From Chloroflexota bacterium (lineage in GTDB: Bacteria; Chloroflexota; Anaerolineae; CG2-30-64-16), in assembly GCA_026389845.1 (NCBI GenBank), contig JAPLHB010000092.1, positions 1 to 50,557 of the forward strand: a stretch of 50,557 nucleotides of DNA. The letters are read 5' to 3'. Positions within the stretch are counted from its first letter, which is position 1, and every line of letters begins with the position of its first letter. Below, one piece after another: positions 27,576 through 35,751 of the stretch. A model generated the notes under the pieces. It was not told the DNA's origin. It worked only from the letters and a program-made list of their open reading frames with translations, and did no database searches. Position numbers and translations under genes: made by a program.

Positions 27576-27714
27576 TAACTGTTCACCGTTGGGGTAACGG
27601 ACTTGTAGCATAGCCCCTTGTGGGCGCTCCGCAGGCGTCAAAACGGCTGTAAAAGGGGCGCGGAACGGGCACAAGGCCCTATGCTACGGCGTTCGCGGGG
27701 TAACGGTGAACAGT
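27576..27714. mobile_element. MITE-like palindromic element A, copy 1
   Basis: Begins GTAACTGTTCACCGTT and ends in the complement, AACGGTGAACAGT; inner arms GTAGCATAGCCCCTTGTG and CACAAGGCCCTATGCTAC also pair. No target duplication is visible here. The second copy at 40750 has one. A unique stretch of about 40 bases sits in the centre. Confidence 0.75.
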
Positions 27715-28046
27715 CAATACGAATCTACGCGTCATCGTGGTGACCGACCCGGACGACGAAGCGTTGGGGATCATCAGCCAGTTGGAGGTCATCCCCTACT
27801 ACGGCCGCGATCACAAGGGGATCAAGGCCCGCGACGTGATGCGCAGCACGGTGATCGCCATCCCGCCCGACATGCCCTTGGTGGACGCGGTTAAGATTAT
27901 GGTCGAGCGGAAGATCACCTACCTGGTCGTCAGCGAGCGGGGCGACGTGGGGCCGCGCGCGCGGCACTCTCTCCAGCTCAGAGGTGATCCGCGAGATGCG
28001 CGGCAGCAAGTGGATGTGGTACTTCAGCCCGGAGCCGTGCTGCGTA
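27715..28046 (+). pseudogene. CBS-domain protein remnant
   Basis: The visible translation runs from the end of a first CBS motif (VTDPDDEALGIISQLEV) through a complete second one (ARDVMRSTVIAIPPDMPLVDAV...). The N-terminus is missing where element A abuts. At about 27950 the frame shifts: the downstream sense (SSEVIREMRGSKWMWYFSPEP) is in another frame than the CBS part. The 3' end runs into a GTAGGGGCGGG repeat. It was probably a cytosolic regulator with a CBS pair that bound an adenine nucleotide; now non-functional. Confidence 0.75.
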
Positions 28047-28141
28047 GGGGCGGGTTTTCCACCGCCGACGCAGGTCTGTCTTATCTGGGAGTAGCGTAAT
28101 GATGGCAAGCTCTCCATTGACGCGGAAAAACCCGCCCCTAC
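28044..28141. repeat. GTAGGGGCGGG inverted repeat pair
   Basis: GTAGGGGCGGGTTTTCC at the left and GGAAAAACCCGCCCCTAC at the right, with about 60 bases between. The same arm sequence forms the compact palindrome inside the next gene at 28609. Confidence 0.8.
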
Positions 28142-28155
28142 AACTTGTGTGACCC

Positions 28156-29208
28156 ATGCGCCCAACCGTTTACTGCTACGACCCGCTCTTCCTGGAGCAC
28201 AACCTGCCCGGCCACCCGGAGAACCGGGGGCGGCTGGAGCGGATCGTGCGGACGCTCGGAGACGAGGGCCTGCTAGCGCGCATGATCCTCGTCCCACCCA
28301 AGCCGGTTGACTTGAAGCTCCTGGCAAAGGTGCACCAGCAGCCGTACATCACCGCGCTGAAACACTACGCCGAGCGCGGGGGCGGTCACGTGGACGCCGA
28401 CACTTACGTCGCGTCGCGCAGCTACGATGCCGCACTGCTGGCTGCGGGCGGCGCGGCCGAGCTGGTGCGGGCTGTGGTGAGCGGCGCGGCGCGCAACGGC
28501 ATCGGCCTGCTGCGGCCGCCTGGTCACCACGCCACGTATGAGCGCGGGATGGGCTTCTGCCTCTTCAACAACATCGCCGTGGCTGCGCGGACGGCGCTGG
28601 ATGGCGATGTAGGGGCGGGTCTGAGACCCGCCCCTACCCGCGTGCTGATCGTGGATTGGGACGTGCATCACGGCAACGGCACCGAGGATATCTTCTACGA
28701 ATCGCCAGAGGTGTTGTTCTTCTCCACGCACCAGTACCCTTTCTACCCCGGCAGCGGCGACTGGCGTGAGACCGGCGCGGGCGCAGGGCAGGGCTACACC
28801 GTCAACGTGCCGCTGCCCGCGGGCGTGGGCGACGCCGGCTTTCGCCGCGTCTACGCCGAAATCCTGACGCCGTTGGCCCGCCGCTTCCGCCCCGATCTGA
28901 TTCTGGTCTCGGCCGGCTACGACGCGCACTGGAACGATCCGCTGGCGGGGCTACGCCTGTCGCTGGCGGGCTATTGGGAATTGGCGCGGACGGTGGTAGC
29001 CCTGGCCGAGGAGTTGTGCGAGGGCAGGCTGGTCGTCCTGCTGGAAGGCGGCTACAACCTCAAGGTGCTCTCGGCCGGCGTCGCCGATTGCTGCCGGGCG
29101 CTGCTGGGCGATTCCGCCCCCGGCCCCGACCCGTTTGGCCCCTCGACGTGGCTGGAACGGGGCGTGGATGACCTGATTCATACAGTCAGGCAGTCTCACG
29201 GTCTGTGA
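28156..29208 (+). CDS. Histone deacetylase-superfamily (acetoin-utilisation/APAH-like) deacetylase
   Basis: A 350-residue zinc deacetylase of the arginase/HDAC fold acting on acetylated small molecules or proteins. GIGLLRPPGHHATYERGMGFCLFNNIAVAA (about 115-144) carries the paired active-site His; LIVDWDVHHGNGTEDIFY gives the zinc Asp and His; STHQYPFYPGSG and ILVSAGYDAHWNDPLAG complete the site. Residues about 152-161 (VGAGLRPAPT) are encoded by a 29-bp palindrome and add a loop just before the zinc motif. Substrate unknown. The stop overlaps a GTG (GTGA). Confidence 0.92.
   Translation: MRPTVYCYDPLFLEHNLPGHPENRGRLERIVRTLGDEGLLARMILVPPKPVDLKLLAKVHQQPYITALKHYAERGGGHVDADTYVASRSYDAALLAAGGAAELVRAVVSGAARNGIGLLRPPGHHATYERGMGFCLFNNIAVAARTALDGDVGAGLRPAPTRVLIVDWDVHHGNGTEDIFYESPEVLFFSTHQYPFYPGSGDWRETGAGAGQGYTVNVPLPAGVGDAGFRRVYAEILTPLARRFRPDLILVSAGYDAHWNDPLAGLRLSLAGYWELARTVVALAEELCEGRLVVLLEGGYNLKVLSAGVADCCRALLGDSAPGPDPFGPSTWLERGVDDLIHTVRQSHGL
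28609..28637. repeat. Perfect 14-1-14 palindrome in the HDAC-like gene
   Basis: Arms GTAGGGGCGGGTCT and AGACCCGCCCCTAC around one G. It lies in frame and is related to the pair at 28044-28141. Confidence 0.9.
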
Positions 29209-29240
29209 CCGTTCATCCTACTCATTCAAACGAGGCACAC

Positions 29241-29717
29241 GTGGACTATCCTATCAAACTCGAAGGCTTCGAAGCGCAGCAGCTTACCGTCAAGCCGGCC
29301 GGCTGGGTCACAGGGCCGAAGCTGTTGATCAACGGGCAGCCTGCCCCAAAAGGCCCCAAACGGAACCAGCTGTTGCTCCAGCGGGATGATGGCACGGAAG
29401 CCGTCGCCGAACTTCGGAACTCGGCGCTCGGTCTCGACCCGGTACCCCAACTGATCGTTGACGGCAAGCCGATCCATCTGGCTATGCTGCTCAAATGGTA
29501 TCAGTGGATCTGGGGCGGCCTGCCGACCGTGCTGGTTTTCGTGGGCGGCGCACTCGGCGCGCTATGCGGATTGGTGGCGTTCGGGATCAACGCGCGTACC
29601 TTCCGTTCCCAGCGAACCAACGTCATCAAGTATGGAATCACCGCGGGGGTATCCATTCTGGCGGTCATTGTGTACTTCATCCTGGCAGTGCTGTTCAACC
29701 TCGCCATCGGGCGCTAA
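29241..29717 (+). CDS. Membrane protein with two C-terminal helices
   Basis: A 158-residue protein without recognised family. The N-terminal 80 residues are soluble and beta-rich (YPIKLEGFEAQQLTVKPAGW, ...PQLIVDGKPI); two membrane segments follow, GGLPTVLVFVGGALGALCGLVAFG and YGITAGVSILAVIVYFILAVLF. GTG 29241 was chosen for GAGG five bases upstream; the GTG at 29205 that overlaps the previous stop would add 12 residues. Lies 17 bp upstream of the SUI1 gene. Confidence 0.7.
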   Translation: MDYPIKLEGFEAQQLTVKPAGWVTGPKLLINGQPAPKGPKRNQLLLQRDDGTEAVAELRNSALGLDPVPQLIVDGKPIHLAMLLKWYQWIWGGLPTVLVFVGGALGALCGLVAFGINARTFRSQRTNVIKYGITAGVSILAVIVYFILAVLFNLAIGR

Positions 29718-29734
29718 CCGATTCGGAGGCAACG

Positions 29735-30079
29735 GTGTCTCCACGCATTGTTTATTCCACCGACCCCAAGCCGACCAACCTTTGTCCGCGCTGCGGCCGC
29801 GATCCGTGCGTCTGCGACAAGATTGACATGCCCGCGCGGCAACAGGTGGCCTATGTCCAGCGCGATCGCAAGGGTCGCGCCGGCAAGACCGTGACCGTCG
29901 TCTCCGGCCTGCAACACACCCCAGTCACGTTCAAGGAACTGCTGATCGTGCTGAAAGAAGCCTGTGGCGCGGGCGGCACGTTCAAGGACGGTGAAATCGA
30001 AATCCAGGGGGATCAGCGGGAAAAGGTCGCGGAGAAACTGAAGAAGCTGGGGTACAAGGTGAAGTTCGTCGGCGGATAA
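29735..30079 (+). CDS. SUI1/eIF1-family (YciH-like) protein with cysteine knuckle
   Basis: A 114-residue bacterial relative of translation factor eIF1. The N-terminus contains CPRCGRDPCVC (about 17-27), a probable zinc knuckle; the SUI1 fold follows with RKGRAGKTVTVVSGLQHT and CGAGGTFKDGEIEIQGDQREKV, and the C-terminal LKKLGYKVKFVGG. In known bacterial YciH proteins the SUI1 domain affects start-codon fidelity at the ribosome; the exact role here is not known. GTG 29735 has CGGAGG upstream. Confidence 0.92.
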   Translation: MSPRIVYSTDPKPTNLCPRCGRDPCVCDKIDMPARQQVAYVQRDRKGRAGKTVTVVSGLQHTPVTFKELLIVLKEACGAGGTFKDGEIEIQGDQREKVAEKLKKLGYKVKFVGG

Positions 30080-30152
30080 GCAGGAGCCAGGAATCAGGAA
30101 TCAGGAATCAGGCGTCAGTCTGTCGCCTGCCTCCTGACTCCTGACCCCTGTC
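30080..30152. repeat. Inverted word array between SUI1 and a convergent small gene
   Basis: Left arm repeats caggaatcaggaatcagg, right arm is tcctgactcctgacccctg. Terminator-like position between convergent genes. Confidence 0.85.
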
Positions 30153-30393
30153 ACTCCTCTCTCGTCCACCGTTCCATCAACGTCAAAACCGCCCAGATCA
30201 GGCCGAACAACCCTGCGCCGAACAGCAGGCAGGTGACGCCCAGGATCGCCGCGCCGCCGCCGTAGATCAGCGCGATCAACGCGCCGCCCACGCCCACCAG
30301 GAAGATCACCACCGCCAGAGCCAGGTTGCGGTCGGTCTTCCGGCGGAAGCCGCGAAAATTGGTAGGAGGACGGGGTTTCTCTTGGTTGTTCAT
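30151..30393 (-). CDS. Small two-helix membrane protein
   Basis: An 80-residue protein with a basic, Pro-rich N-terminus (NNQEKPRPPTNFRGFRRKTDR) and two hydrophobic helices, LALAVVIFLVGVGGALIALIYG and AILGVTCLLFGAGLFGLIWAVL, joined by a Gly-rich turn. No known family. The N-terminal tail is probably cytosolic by the positive-inside rule. Its start is followed upstream by a one-armed ggttggttgaatgg array. Confidence 0.6.
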   Translation of the reverse strand: MNNQEKPRPPTNFRGFRRKTDRNLALAVVIFLVGVGGALIALIYGGGAAILGVTCLLFGAGLFGLIWAVLTLMERWTREE

Positions 30394-30564
30394 GGTTGGA
30401 TGGGTGATCGGTTGGTTGAATGGTTAGGTGGTTGGCTGCCGACAGCAGCCATTATAGCGCAGATTCTCAAAGCTCCCTAAAGTTCCCCGGATCTCCCTCA
30501 CTTCCAACCTCCAATATCAAGTTTCCAGCTTCCAGTTTCCAGCCTCCAGCTTCCAACTTCCAAC
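30391..30564. repeat. One-armed word arrays upstream of rarA
   Basis: Two blocks: ggttggatgggtgatcggttgg words (30391-30437) and cttccaacttccagcttccag words (about 30496-30564). The second word is the complement of the array in the radical SAM gene at 46334. Confidence 0.75.
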
Positions 30565-30580
30565 CCCCGCACCTTTGTGC

Positions 30581-30586
30581 TACAAT
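30581..30586 (+). promoter_or_regulatory. -10 element of rarA, leaderless arrangement
   Basis: TACAAT ends seven bases before the rarA ATG, so transcription would begin at or next to the start codon. No Shine-Dalgarno is present between them. The -35 is weak (TTCCAA at about 30558). Confidence 0.5.
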
Positions 30587-30592
30587 CCCCCC

Positions 30593-32464
30593 ATGAACAA
30601 ATCTTCCGACCTCTTCGAGGCTCGCCGCAAAGAGCTGACCGAGAAGGAAGCGCCGCTGGCCGCCCGGATGCGGCCGCGCACGCTGGACGAGTTCATCGGC
30701 CAGGAGCACATCGTGGGACCTGGACGGCTGCTGCGCCGCGCCATCCAGGCCGACCAGCTCAGCTCGGTCATCTTCTACGGGCCGCCCGGCACGGGCAAGA
30801 CGACGCTGGCGCGCATTATCGCCAACACCACACGGGCGTACTTCATCGCCATCAACGCGGTGCTGGCCGGCGTCGCCGATATCCGCGCGGCCATCGCCAC
30901 CGCACAGGAGCGCCGCGGCCAGTTCGGGCAGCGCACCATCCTCTGCGAGGACGAAGTCCATCGCATCAACAAACCCCAGCAGGACGCGCTGCTGCCGTGG
31001 GTCGAGAACGGCACGGTGATCCTGGTCGGCGCGACCACCGAGAACCCTTACTTCGAGGTCAACAAGGCGCTCGTCAGCCGCAGCCGCATCTTCCAACTCA
31101 AGCCGCTCACCGAGGCGGATCTCTTCGCAGTCGCGCGTCAGGCGCTGGCCGATCCCGAACGCGGCTACGGCAAGTTGAACGTGACGATTGACGATGACGC
31201 CCTGGCCCACCTGGTGGACGTCGCCAACGGCGACGCCCGCGGCGTCCTCAACGCCCTGGAGCTGGCCGTCGAAACCACTGAACCCGAAGCTTTCCCTGCC
31301 GACGCGGAAGACTCGGCACACGCATCACGCATCACGCATCACGCATCGCGCCTCCACATCACCCGCGCCATCGCCGAAGAGTCCATCCAGCGCCGCGCCG
31401 TGCTCTACGACAAAGAGGGCGACGTTCACTACGACACCATCAGCGCGTTCATCAAGAGCCTGCGCGGGTCCGACCCCGACGCGGCGCTCTACTGGATGGC
31501 GCGCATGGTCTATGCAGGCGAGGAGCCGCGCTTCATCTTCCGCCGGATGATCGTCTTCGCCGGGGAGGACATCGGCCTGGCCGACCCGGCTGCGCTCCGT
31601 ATGGTGATGGCCTGCGCGCAGGCGTTCGAGTACGTGGGGATGCCGGAGGGCCGATTCCACCTGGCGAACGCCGCGCTCTACCTGGAGACCGCGCCCAAGA
31701 GCAACTCGGCGATGGCGTTTTTCGACGCCCTGGAAGCGGTGGAACGGGAGCAGGAGGCCGAAATCCCCGCGCACCTGCGCGACGGCAATCGCGACAAGGA
31801 AGGCTTCGGCCACGGCGAGGGCTATCTGTATCCGCACGCGTATCGCGATCATTGGGTGGCGCAGCAATACCTCCCCGATGCGCTGCAAGGCCGCGTCTTC
31901 TATCAGCCGGGCGGCCTGGGACATGAGGCGAAGGTTAAGGTTGAGGTTGAGCGGAGACGCGAGGCACAACTGGCAGCCATGTTGGAAGGCGGAGAGGGGT
32001 TCGGCGCGACCGAGACGCTCACCTTCACCGGCGTGGCCGTGGCCGGCGACCGCGACCGCTGGCTCCAGCGCGCTATCGGCGGCGCGGGGGAGCGGCTGGC
32101 GGGGCTGCGGGATCGCGTGTTGGACGCGGTGCGGCTGCAACGGCATTGTTTGGTATTGGATCTTAACGCCGGCAGCGGCCTGCTGACCTGGGAGGCGTTG
32201 CGCCGCGTGCCCGAGGGCGGCGTCTGGTCGTTGACCGCCACCGCCGCCGAAGCCGCCGCGCTGCGCGAGATCGCCGCCCGACTGCCCCAGGTGGAGCGCC
32301 CGGTCGTGCTCCAGGGAAGCCTGGCCGAGCTGCCCGATCTGATCGCCACGCGCGGCGAGGCAGATGTGCGGTTCGACGCGGTAGTGGGGCGCGGCGTGTT
32401 GACTGCGCAGCAACGATCTGGGGACGCAATACGCAATACGCAACACACAACAACACACCCCTGA
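30593..32464 (+). CDS. rarA: RarA/MgsA AAA ATPase with methyltransferase-like C-terminal extension (truncated by frameshift)
   Basis: Replication-restart/recombination-associated clamp-loader-like ATPase. Walker A FYGPPGTGKTTLARII near 62-77, Walker B LCEDEVHRINKPQQDALLP near 117-135, sensor 1 GATTENPYFEVN, and the RarA C-terminal helices with YLYPHAYRDHWVAQQYLPD near 408-426. Beyond residue about 480 there is a Rossmann-like extension (LVLDLNAGSGLLTWEALRR) resembling a methyltransferase SAM-binding part. In-frame word arrays interrupt it at about 242-253 and 445-453. A third array at the end shifts the frame; the remaining part follows in another frame. Confidence 0.85.
   Translation: MNKSSDLFEARRKELTEKEAPLAARMRPRTLDEFIGQEHIVGPGRLLRRAIQADQLSSVIFYGPPGTGKTTLARIIANTTRAYFIAINAVLAGVADIRAAIATAQERRGQFGQRTILCEDEVHRINKPQQDALLPWVENGTVILVGATTENPYFEVNKALVSRSRIFQLKPLTEADLFAVARQALADPERGYGKLNVTIDDDALAHLVDVANGDARGVLNALELAVETTEPEAFPADAEDSAHASRITHHASRLHITRAIAEESIQRRAVLYDKEGDVHYDTISAFIKSLRGSDPDAALYWMARMVYAGEEPRFIFRRMIVFAGEDIGLADPAALRMVMACAQAFEYVGMPEGRFHLANAALYLETAPKSNSAMAFFDALEAVEREQEAEIPAHLRDGNRDKEGFGHGEGYLYPHAYRDHWVAQQYLPDALQGRVFYQPGGLGHEAKVKVEVERRREAQLAAMLEGGEGFGATETLTFTGVAVAGDRDRWLQRAIGGAGERLAGLRDRVLDAVRLQRHCLVLDLNAGSGLLTWEALRRVPEGGVWSLTATAAEAAALREIAARLPQVERPVVLQGSLAELPDLIATRGEADVRFDAVVGRGVLTAQQRSGDAIRNTQHTTTHP
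31317..31351. repeat. gcatcac word array inside rarA
   Basis: Tandem cgcatcacgcatcacg words read in frame as His/Ala/Ser/Arg/Ile/Thr-rich residues. Confidence 0.8.
32420..32462. repeat. cgcaatacgcaacac array that breaks the rarA extension
   Basis: Tandem gcaatacgcaatacgcaacac words followed by caacacacc. The frame that carried the ATPase ends at a TGA at 32462 immediately after it, while the sense of the extension resumes in a different frame. Confidence 0.85.
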
Positions 32465-32946
32465 AGCAAACTGCCCATCTGATCGCCGCCCTGCTCCGCC
32501 CCGGCGGCGTGGTCAGCCTGGCCGAGCCGGTGGCGCGGCACATCCAGCGCCTCTACGCCCTGGTGGACTTGACGCCCCTCGGCGCGATGTTAGCCGGGAA
32601 GGTGAAGGAAGCCGAGGAGGCCATCTACGCCGACCCGCACGATCCGCTGGTGAACTGGGCCGAGGAGGACTTGCGGCTGGCGTTCGAGGCGGCCGGATTC
32701 GGAGAGGTCAAGGTCGAAGCTCAGGCGACGATGGTCGAAACGCGCATCACGCCGGCCCTCCTGACCCGCTGGTTCACCCCGACCGCGCCCGGCGACCGTC
32801 CCGCCTACAGCCAACGGCTGGCCGCGCGGTTGACCCCCGACGAGCTGGCCGCCGTCCAGGCGCTCTACGCGCGGACGCTGACCGGGCAGGTCGTACCGTG
32901 GCGGAGCGTGATGGCGTATTTGGCGGCGCGACAGCGAGAAACCTGA
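32461..32946 (+). pseudogene. Displaced C-terminal part of the RarA extension
   Basis: Starts KQTAHLIAALLRPGGVVSLAEPVARHIQRLY, the expected continuation of the methyltransferase-like domain (LLRPGG strand-turn), then an alpha-rich tail ending in LAARQRET. It is one frame off from rarA. There is no Shine-Dalgarno for an independent start, although a GTG at 32509 could begin a 145-residue peptide. Probably untranslated or made by rare frameshift; could also be a sequencing or assembly effect in a low-complexity stretch. Confidence 0.7.
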
Positions 32947-33061
32947 CCGCAGGCATCCCGAAGTTCGCGGCCGTCGAGCGCAAGCTGGTAGGCAAGGGCA
33001 CCGCCCGCCTTCCCATCGGCCAGACCGATTCCCAGGCCCGCAGTAAACAAGGAGGGACCTC

Positions 33062-34315
33062 GTGTCAATCGAGTTCAGCATGTTTGCCTTCGCTCAACGG
33101 CATTTCGACGAGATAGCGGAGGCCCTCAACCTGTCCCCGGCCATGCGTGCGTTCTTGCGCGTGCCCATGCGCGCGTTGCACTTCACCATCCCTGTCCAAA
33201 TGGACGACGGCAGCTATCGCACCTTCCAGGCCTTTCGCGTGCAACACAACGATGCCCGCGGGCCGGCCAAGGGCGGGGTTCGCTTTCACCCCAACGAGAC
33301 GATTGACTCCCTCCGCGCCCTGGCGATGTGGATGACCTGGAATACCGCCCTGGTGGACTTGCCGCTGGGCGGCGGCAAGGGCGGCGTGATCTGCGATCCG
33401 CAGAAGCTGTCGGAACGCGAGTTGGAACGGCTGAGCCGGGGGTACATGCGCGGCGCGGCCTACTTCATCGGTGCGGACAAGGATGTGCCCGCGCCGGATG
33501 TCTTCGTCACGCCACAAATCATGGCCTGGATGCTGGACGAATTCGAAGTCATCCACGGGCGACACGTGCCGGGGATAGTCACCGGGAAGCCGGTGTCGTT
33601 GTTCGGATCGCTGGGCCGCGGCGATGCCACAGCGCGCGGCGGCATTTATGTCGCCGGCGAGGCCGGCAGGATCCTGGGCATGGACTTGCACGGGGCCACG
33701 GCGGCCATCCAGGGTTACGGCAACGTAGGTGTGTTTGTCCACCAACTGGGCTGCGATCTGCTGGGGCTGAAGGTGGTGGCTGTCAGTGACGGCCGCGGTG
33801 GCGCCCACAACCCCAGGGGACTCCCCTTCGAGAAGCTCCTGGCGTGGAAGGAGGAGTCCCGGAGTGTAATCAACTTCCCCGACGCCGATCAGATCACCAA
33901 TGCCGAGTTGCTGGAACTACCGGTGGACGTTCTCTTCCCGGCGGCGTTGGAGAATGTGATCACGGGCGACAACGCTCCGCGGATCAAGGCCAAGATGATC
34001 GTGGGGTTAGCCAACGGCCCCATCACCCCCGAGGCTGACGATATCCTGAACGCGAACGGCGTGATCGTCCTGCCGAATTGCCTGTGCAACGCCGGCGGCA
34101 TGACAGTGAGCTACTTCGAGCAGGCGCAGAACGCCTACAACTTTTACTGGTCGCGCGAGCAGGTGACAGCCCTGCTGAAGGACCATATGACCCGCGCCTT
34201 CCGCGCTGTTCACGAATTTGCACAGGCGCAGCGTGTTCCCTATCAGTTGGCCGGCTGCATGCTGGCTGTCCGGCGCGTGGCCGAGGCCGTGACCTTACGC
34301 GGGTGGGTTCGCTAG
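33062..34315 (+). CDS. gdhA: Glutamate dehydrogenase (Glu/Leu/Phe/Val dehydrogenase family)
   Basis: Interconverts glutamate and 2-oxoglutarate with NAD(P). PVQMDDGSYRTFQAFRVQHN near 41-60, the RGPAKGGVRFHPNE motif with PLGGGKGGVICDP and its catalytic Lys near 100-112, and the Rossmann GYGNVGVFVHQLG near 219-231. 417 residues is standard. GTG start with AAGGAGG upstream. Its stop codon is directly followed, with no base between, by the stop codon of the convergent 2-oxoacid oxidoreductase gene. Confidence 0.93.
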   Translation: MSIEFSMFAFAQRHFDEIAEALNLSPAMRAFLRVPMRALHFTIPVQMDDGSYRTFQAFRVQHNDARGPAKGGVRFHPNETIDSLRALAMWMTWNTALVDLPLGGGKGGVICDPQKLSERELERLSRGYMRGAAYFIGADKDVPAPDVFVTPQIMAWMLDEFEVIHGRHVPGIVTGKPVSLFGSLGRGDATARGGIYVAGEAGRILGMDLHGATAAIQGYGNVGVFVHQLGCDLLGLKVVAVSDGRGGAHNPRGLPFEKLLAWKEESRSVINFPDADQITNAELLELPVDVLFPAALENVITGDNAPRIKAKMIVGLANGPITPEADDILNANGVIVLPNCLCNAGGMTVSYFEQAQNAYNFYWSREQVTALLKDHMTRAFRAVHEFAQAQRVPYQLAGCMLAVRRVAEAVTLRGWVR

Positions 34316-35653
34316 TCAGGCGCACGGCACTGCCGCAGTGCCGGCTACCGCTGCGCTTTGCGCCAGCACTGCCAGGTTTTCCTCCGCAATCGCCCCGCGC
34401 TGCCCGCGACGGATGGCCTCTTCGCACGCCGCGATGGGGAACAGGTTCAACTGGCGCAGCGCCGCGCCGATCAGCAGCAGCGCCAGGTTCTTCTTGTTCT
34501 CGCGGACGCCAGCAGCCTCGACATCCAGTACCACCTTGCGCGCCGCTGTCTCCAGGGCTGCGAACTCCGGCGTGCAGAAGAGCCAGCACCCCACGGTCAG
34601 CGCCCGCAAGTAGCGCCCGGCCATCTTCCGGCCATCCTCGCTGATGAGTACCAACGCATCGGGGCGGGTCACGCCCGTAAAAAGGATCTCCGTGGGACTG
34701 AAGATAAGCTCGCTGATACTGTGACCCGTCTGCACGGTCACGGGATAGTCGTCCTGCTGCGCGGCCCACAGCCCTGAGAGCACCGCCGCTTCGCCGATCA
34801 TCCGCGCGGTCGAGCGCACCCTGCCGCCCGCTGAACCGGCGATCACCAGCCGAAACTCGCGGTCGAGCGGCGAGCTGAATCGCGCCGGCAACGGGTTGGC
34901 GCGCAACGCCGGCTGGCCCCGTTGCCCCGCGCCGGCTTCCCACAGCGCCGCGGCGTACTCCGGTCGCGCTTCCTGGTGGATCATTCCTACCGGCATCCCC
35001 AACGCCGTACGCGTGGCCTCCAGCGACTTGCGCGAGAACTCGTTGTTGGGCACGTAGTAGGCCGTGCACAGCTCCCAAATGTCCAGCAGTGCGAAGCTCT
35101 CGCTGCGCACCGCCTCGACGATGGTGTCCGCCAGGTCGCGGTCGAACGCCGTGCCGCGCCAGACGAAGCCCGCGCCGTTGGCCGCGACTGTCGCGCAGAG
35201 GTCCAACGGCCGTTCAAGGTTGCCCGCGCGCGTGGTGGCGGTGATCCCGCCCGGCGGGGTGGTGACGCTGTGCTCGCCGCCGGTCATGCCGAAGTTGAAA
35301 TTGTTGAACACCAGCACGGTCAGCCCGATGTTGCGCCGCGCCGCGTTGAGCAGATGCGCGCCGCCGATCCCCGTGCCGCCGTCGCCGATCAGCACGATTA
35401 CGGTCAGGTCGGGGTTCGCCAGCTTGATGCCGGTGGCGTAGGCGATGCTCCGGCCGTGCAGCCCGTGGAAGGCGTTGACCACGAAATACTGATCGCCCAA
35501 CCCCTGGCAACCGATGTCGGTGACAAGCACCGTCTTTTGGGGATCGAGGCCCAGCTTGACCAGCGCGGCGTTGAGCTGGTTGAGGATTAACCCGTGCCCA
35601 CAGCCGGGGCAAAAGGGGTAGGAGCGTTCGTTGCGGTAGAGTGATTGTGTCAT
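34316..35653 (-). CDS. korB: 2-oxoacid:ferredoxin oxidoreductase, fused beta-gamma subunit
   Basis: Thiamine-diphosphate-binding beta subunit (residues 1 to about 240) joined to a gamma-type domain (about 265-445). The beta part has YPFCPGCGHGLILNQL, LVTDIGCQGLGDQYF and the TPP motif IGDGGTGIGGAHLLNAARRN with NNFNFGMTGGEHS. The gamma part starts FRLVIAGSAGGRVRSTARMIGEAAVLSGL, a normally separate polypeptide. With the alpha gene upstream it would oxidise 2-oxoglutarate or another 2-oxoacid to acyl-CoA and reduced ferredoxin. No ferredoxin domain is attached. Substrate is not certain. Confidence 0.88.
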   Translation of the reverse strand: MTQSLYRNERSYPFCPGCGHGLILNQLNAALVKLGLDPQKTVLVTDIGCQGLGDQYFVVNAFHGLHGRSIAYATGIKLANPDLTVIVLIGDGGTGIGGAHLLNAARRNIGLTVLVFNNFNFGMTGGEHSVTTPPGGITATTRAGNLERPLDLCATVAANGAGFVWRGTAFDRDLADTIVEAVRSESFALLDIWELCTAYYVPNNEFSRKSLEATRTALGMPVGMIHQEARPEYAAALWEAGAGQRGQPALRANPLPARFSSPLDREFRLVIAGSAGGRVRSTARMIGEAAVLSGLWAAQQDDYPVTVQTGHSISELIFSPTEILFTGVTRPDALVLISEDGRKMAGRYLRALTVGCWLFCTPEFAALETAARKVVLDVEAAGVRENKKNLALLLIGAALRQLNLFPIAACEEAIRRGQRGAIAEENLAVLAQSAAVAGTAAVPCA

Positions 35654-35676
35654 GGTTTATGCTCTCAACATTGGGG

Positions 35677-35751
35677 GCAAAACGAAAAACGAAAACGTAA
35701 ATCCATGCATCGTTGCGCTTTTCGTTTTGCGTTTTTCGCTTTACGGCAAAA
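35677..35751. repeat. Inverted word array between korA and korB
   Basis: Left arm aaaacgaaaaacgaaaacg, right arm cgcttttcgttttgcg. The korA stop codon lies near its right end. Same word class as 41755. Confidence 0.8.

Noticed and set aside
32898..33116. 72-codon frame between rarA and gdhA
   Set aside because: It overlaps the gdhA start and ribosome-binding site and has no start signal of its own; kept as plain intergenic sequence.
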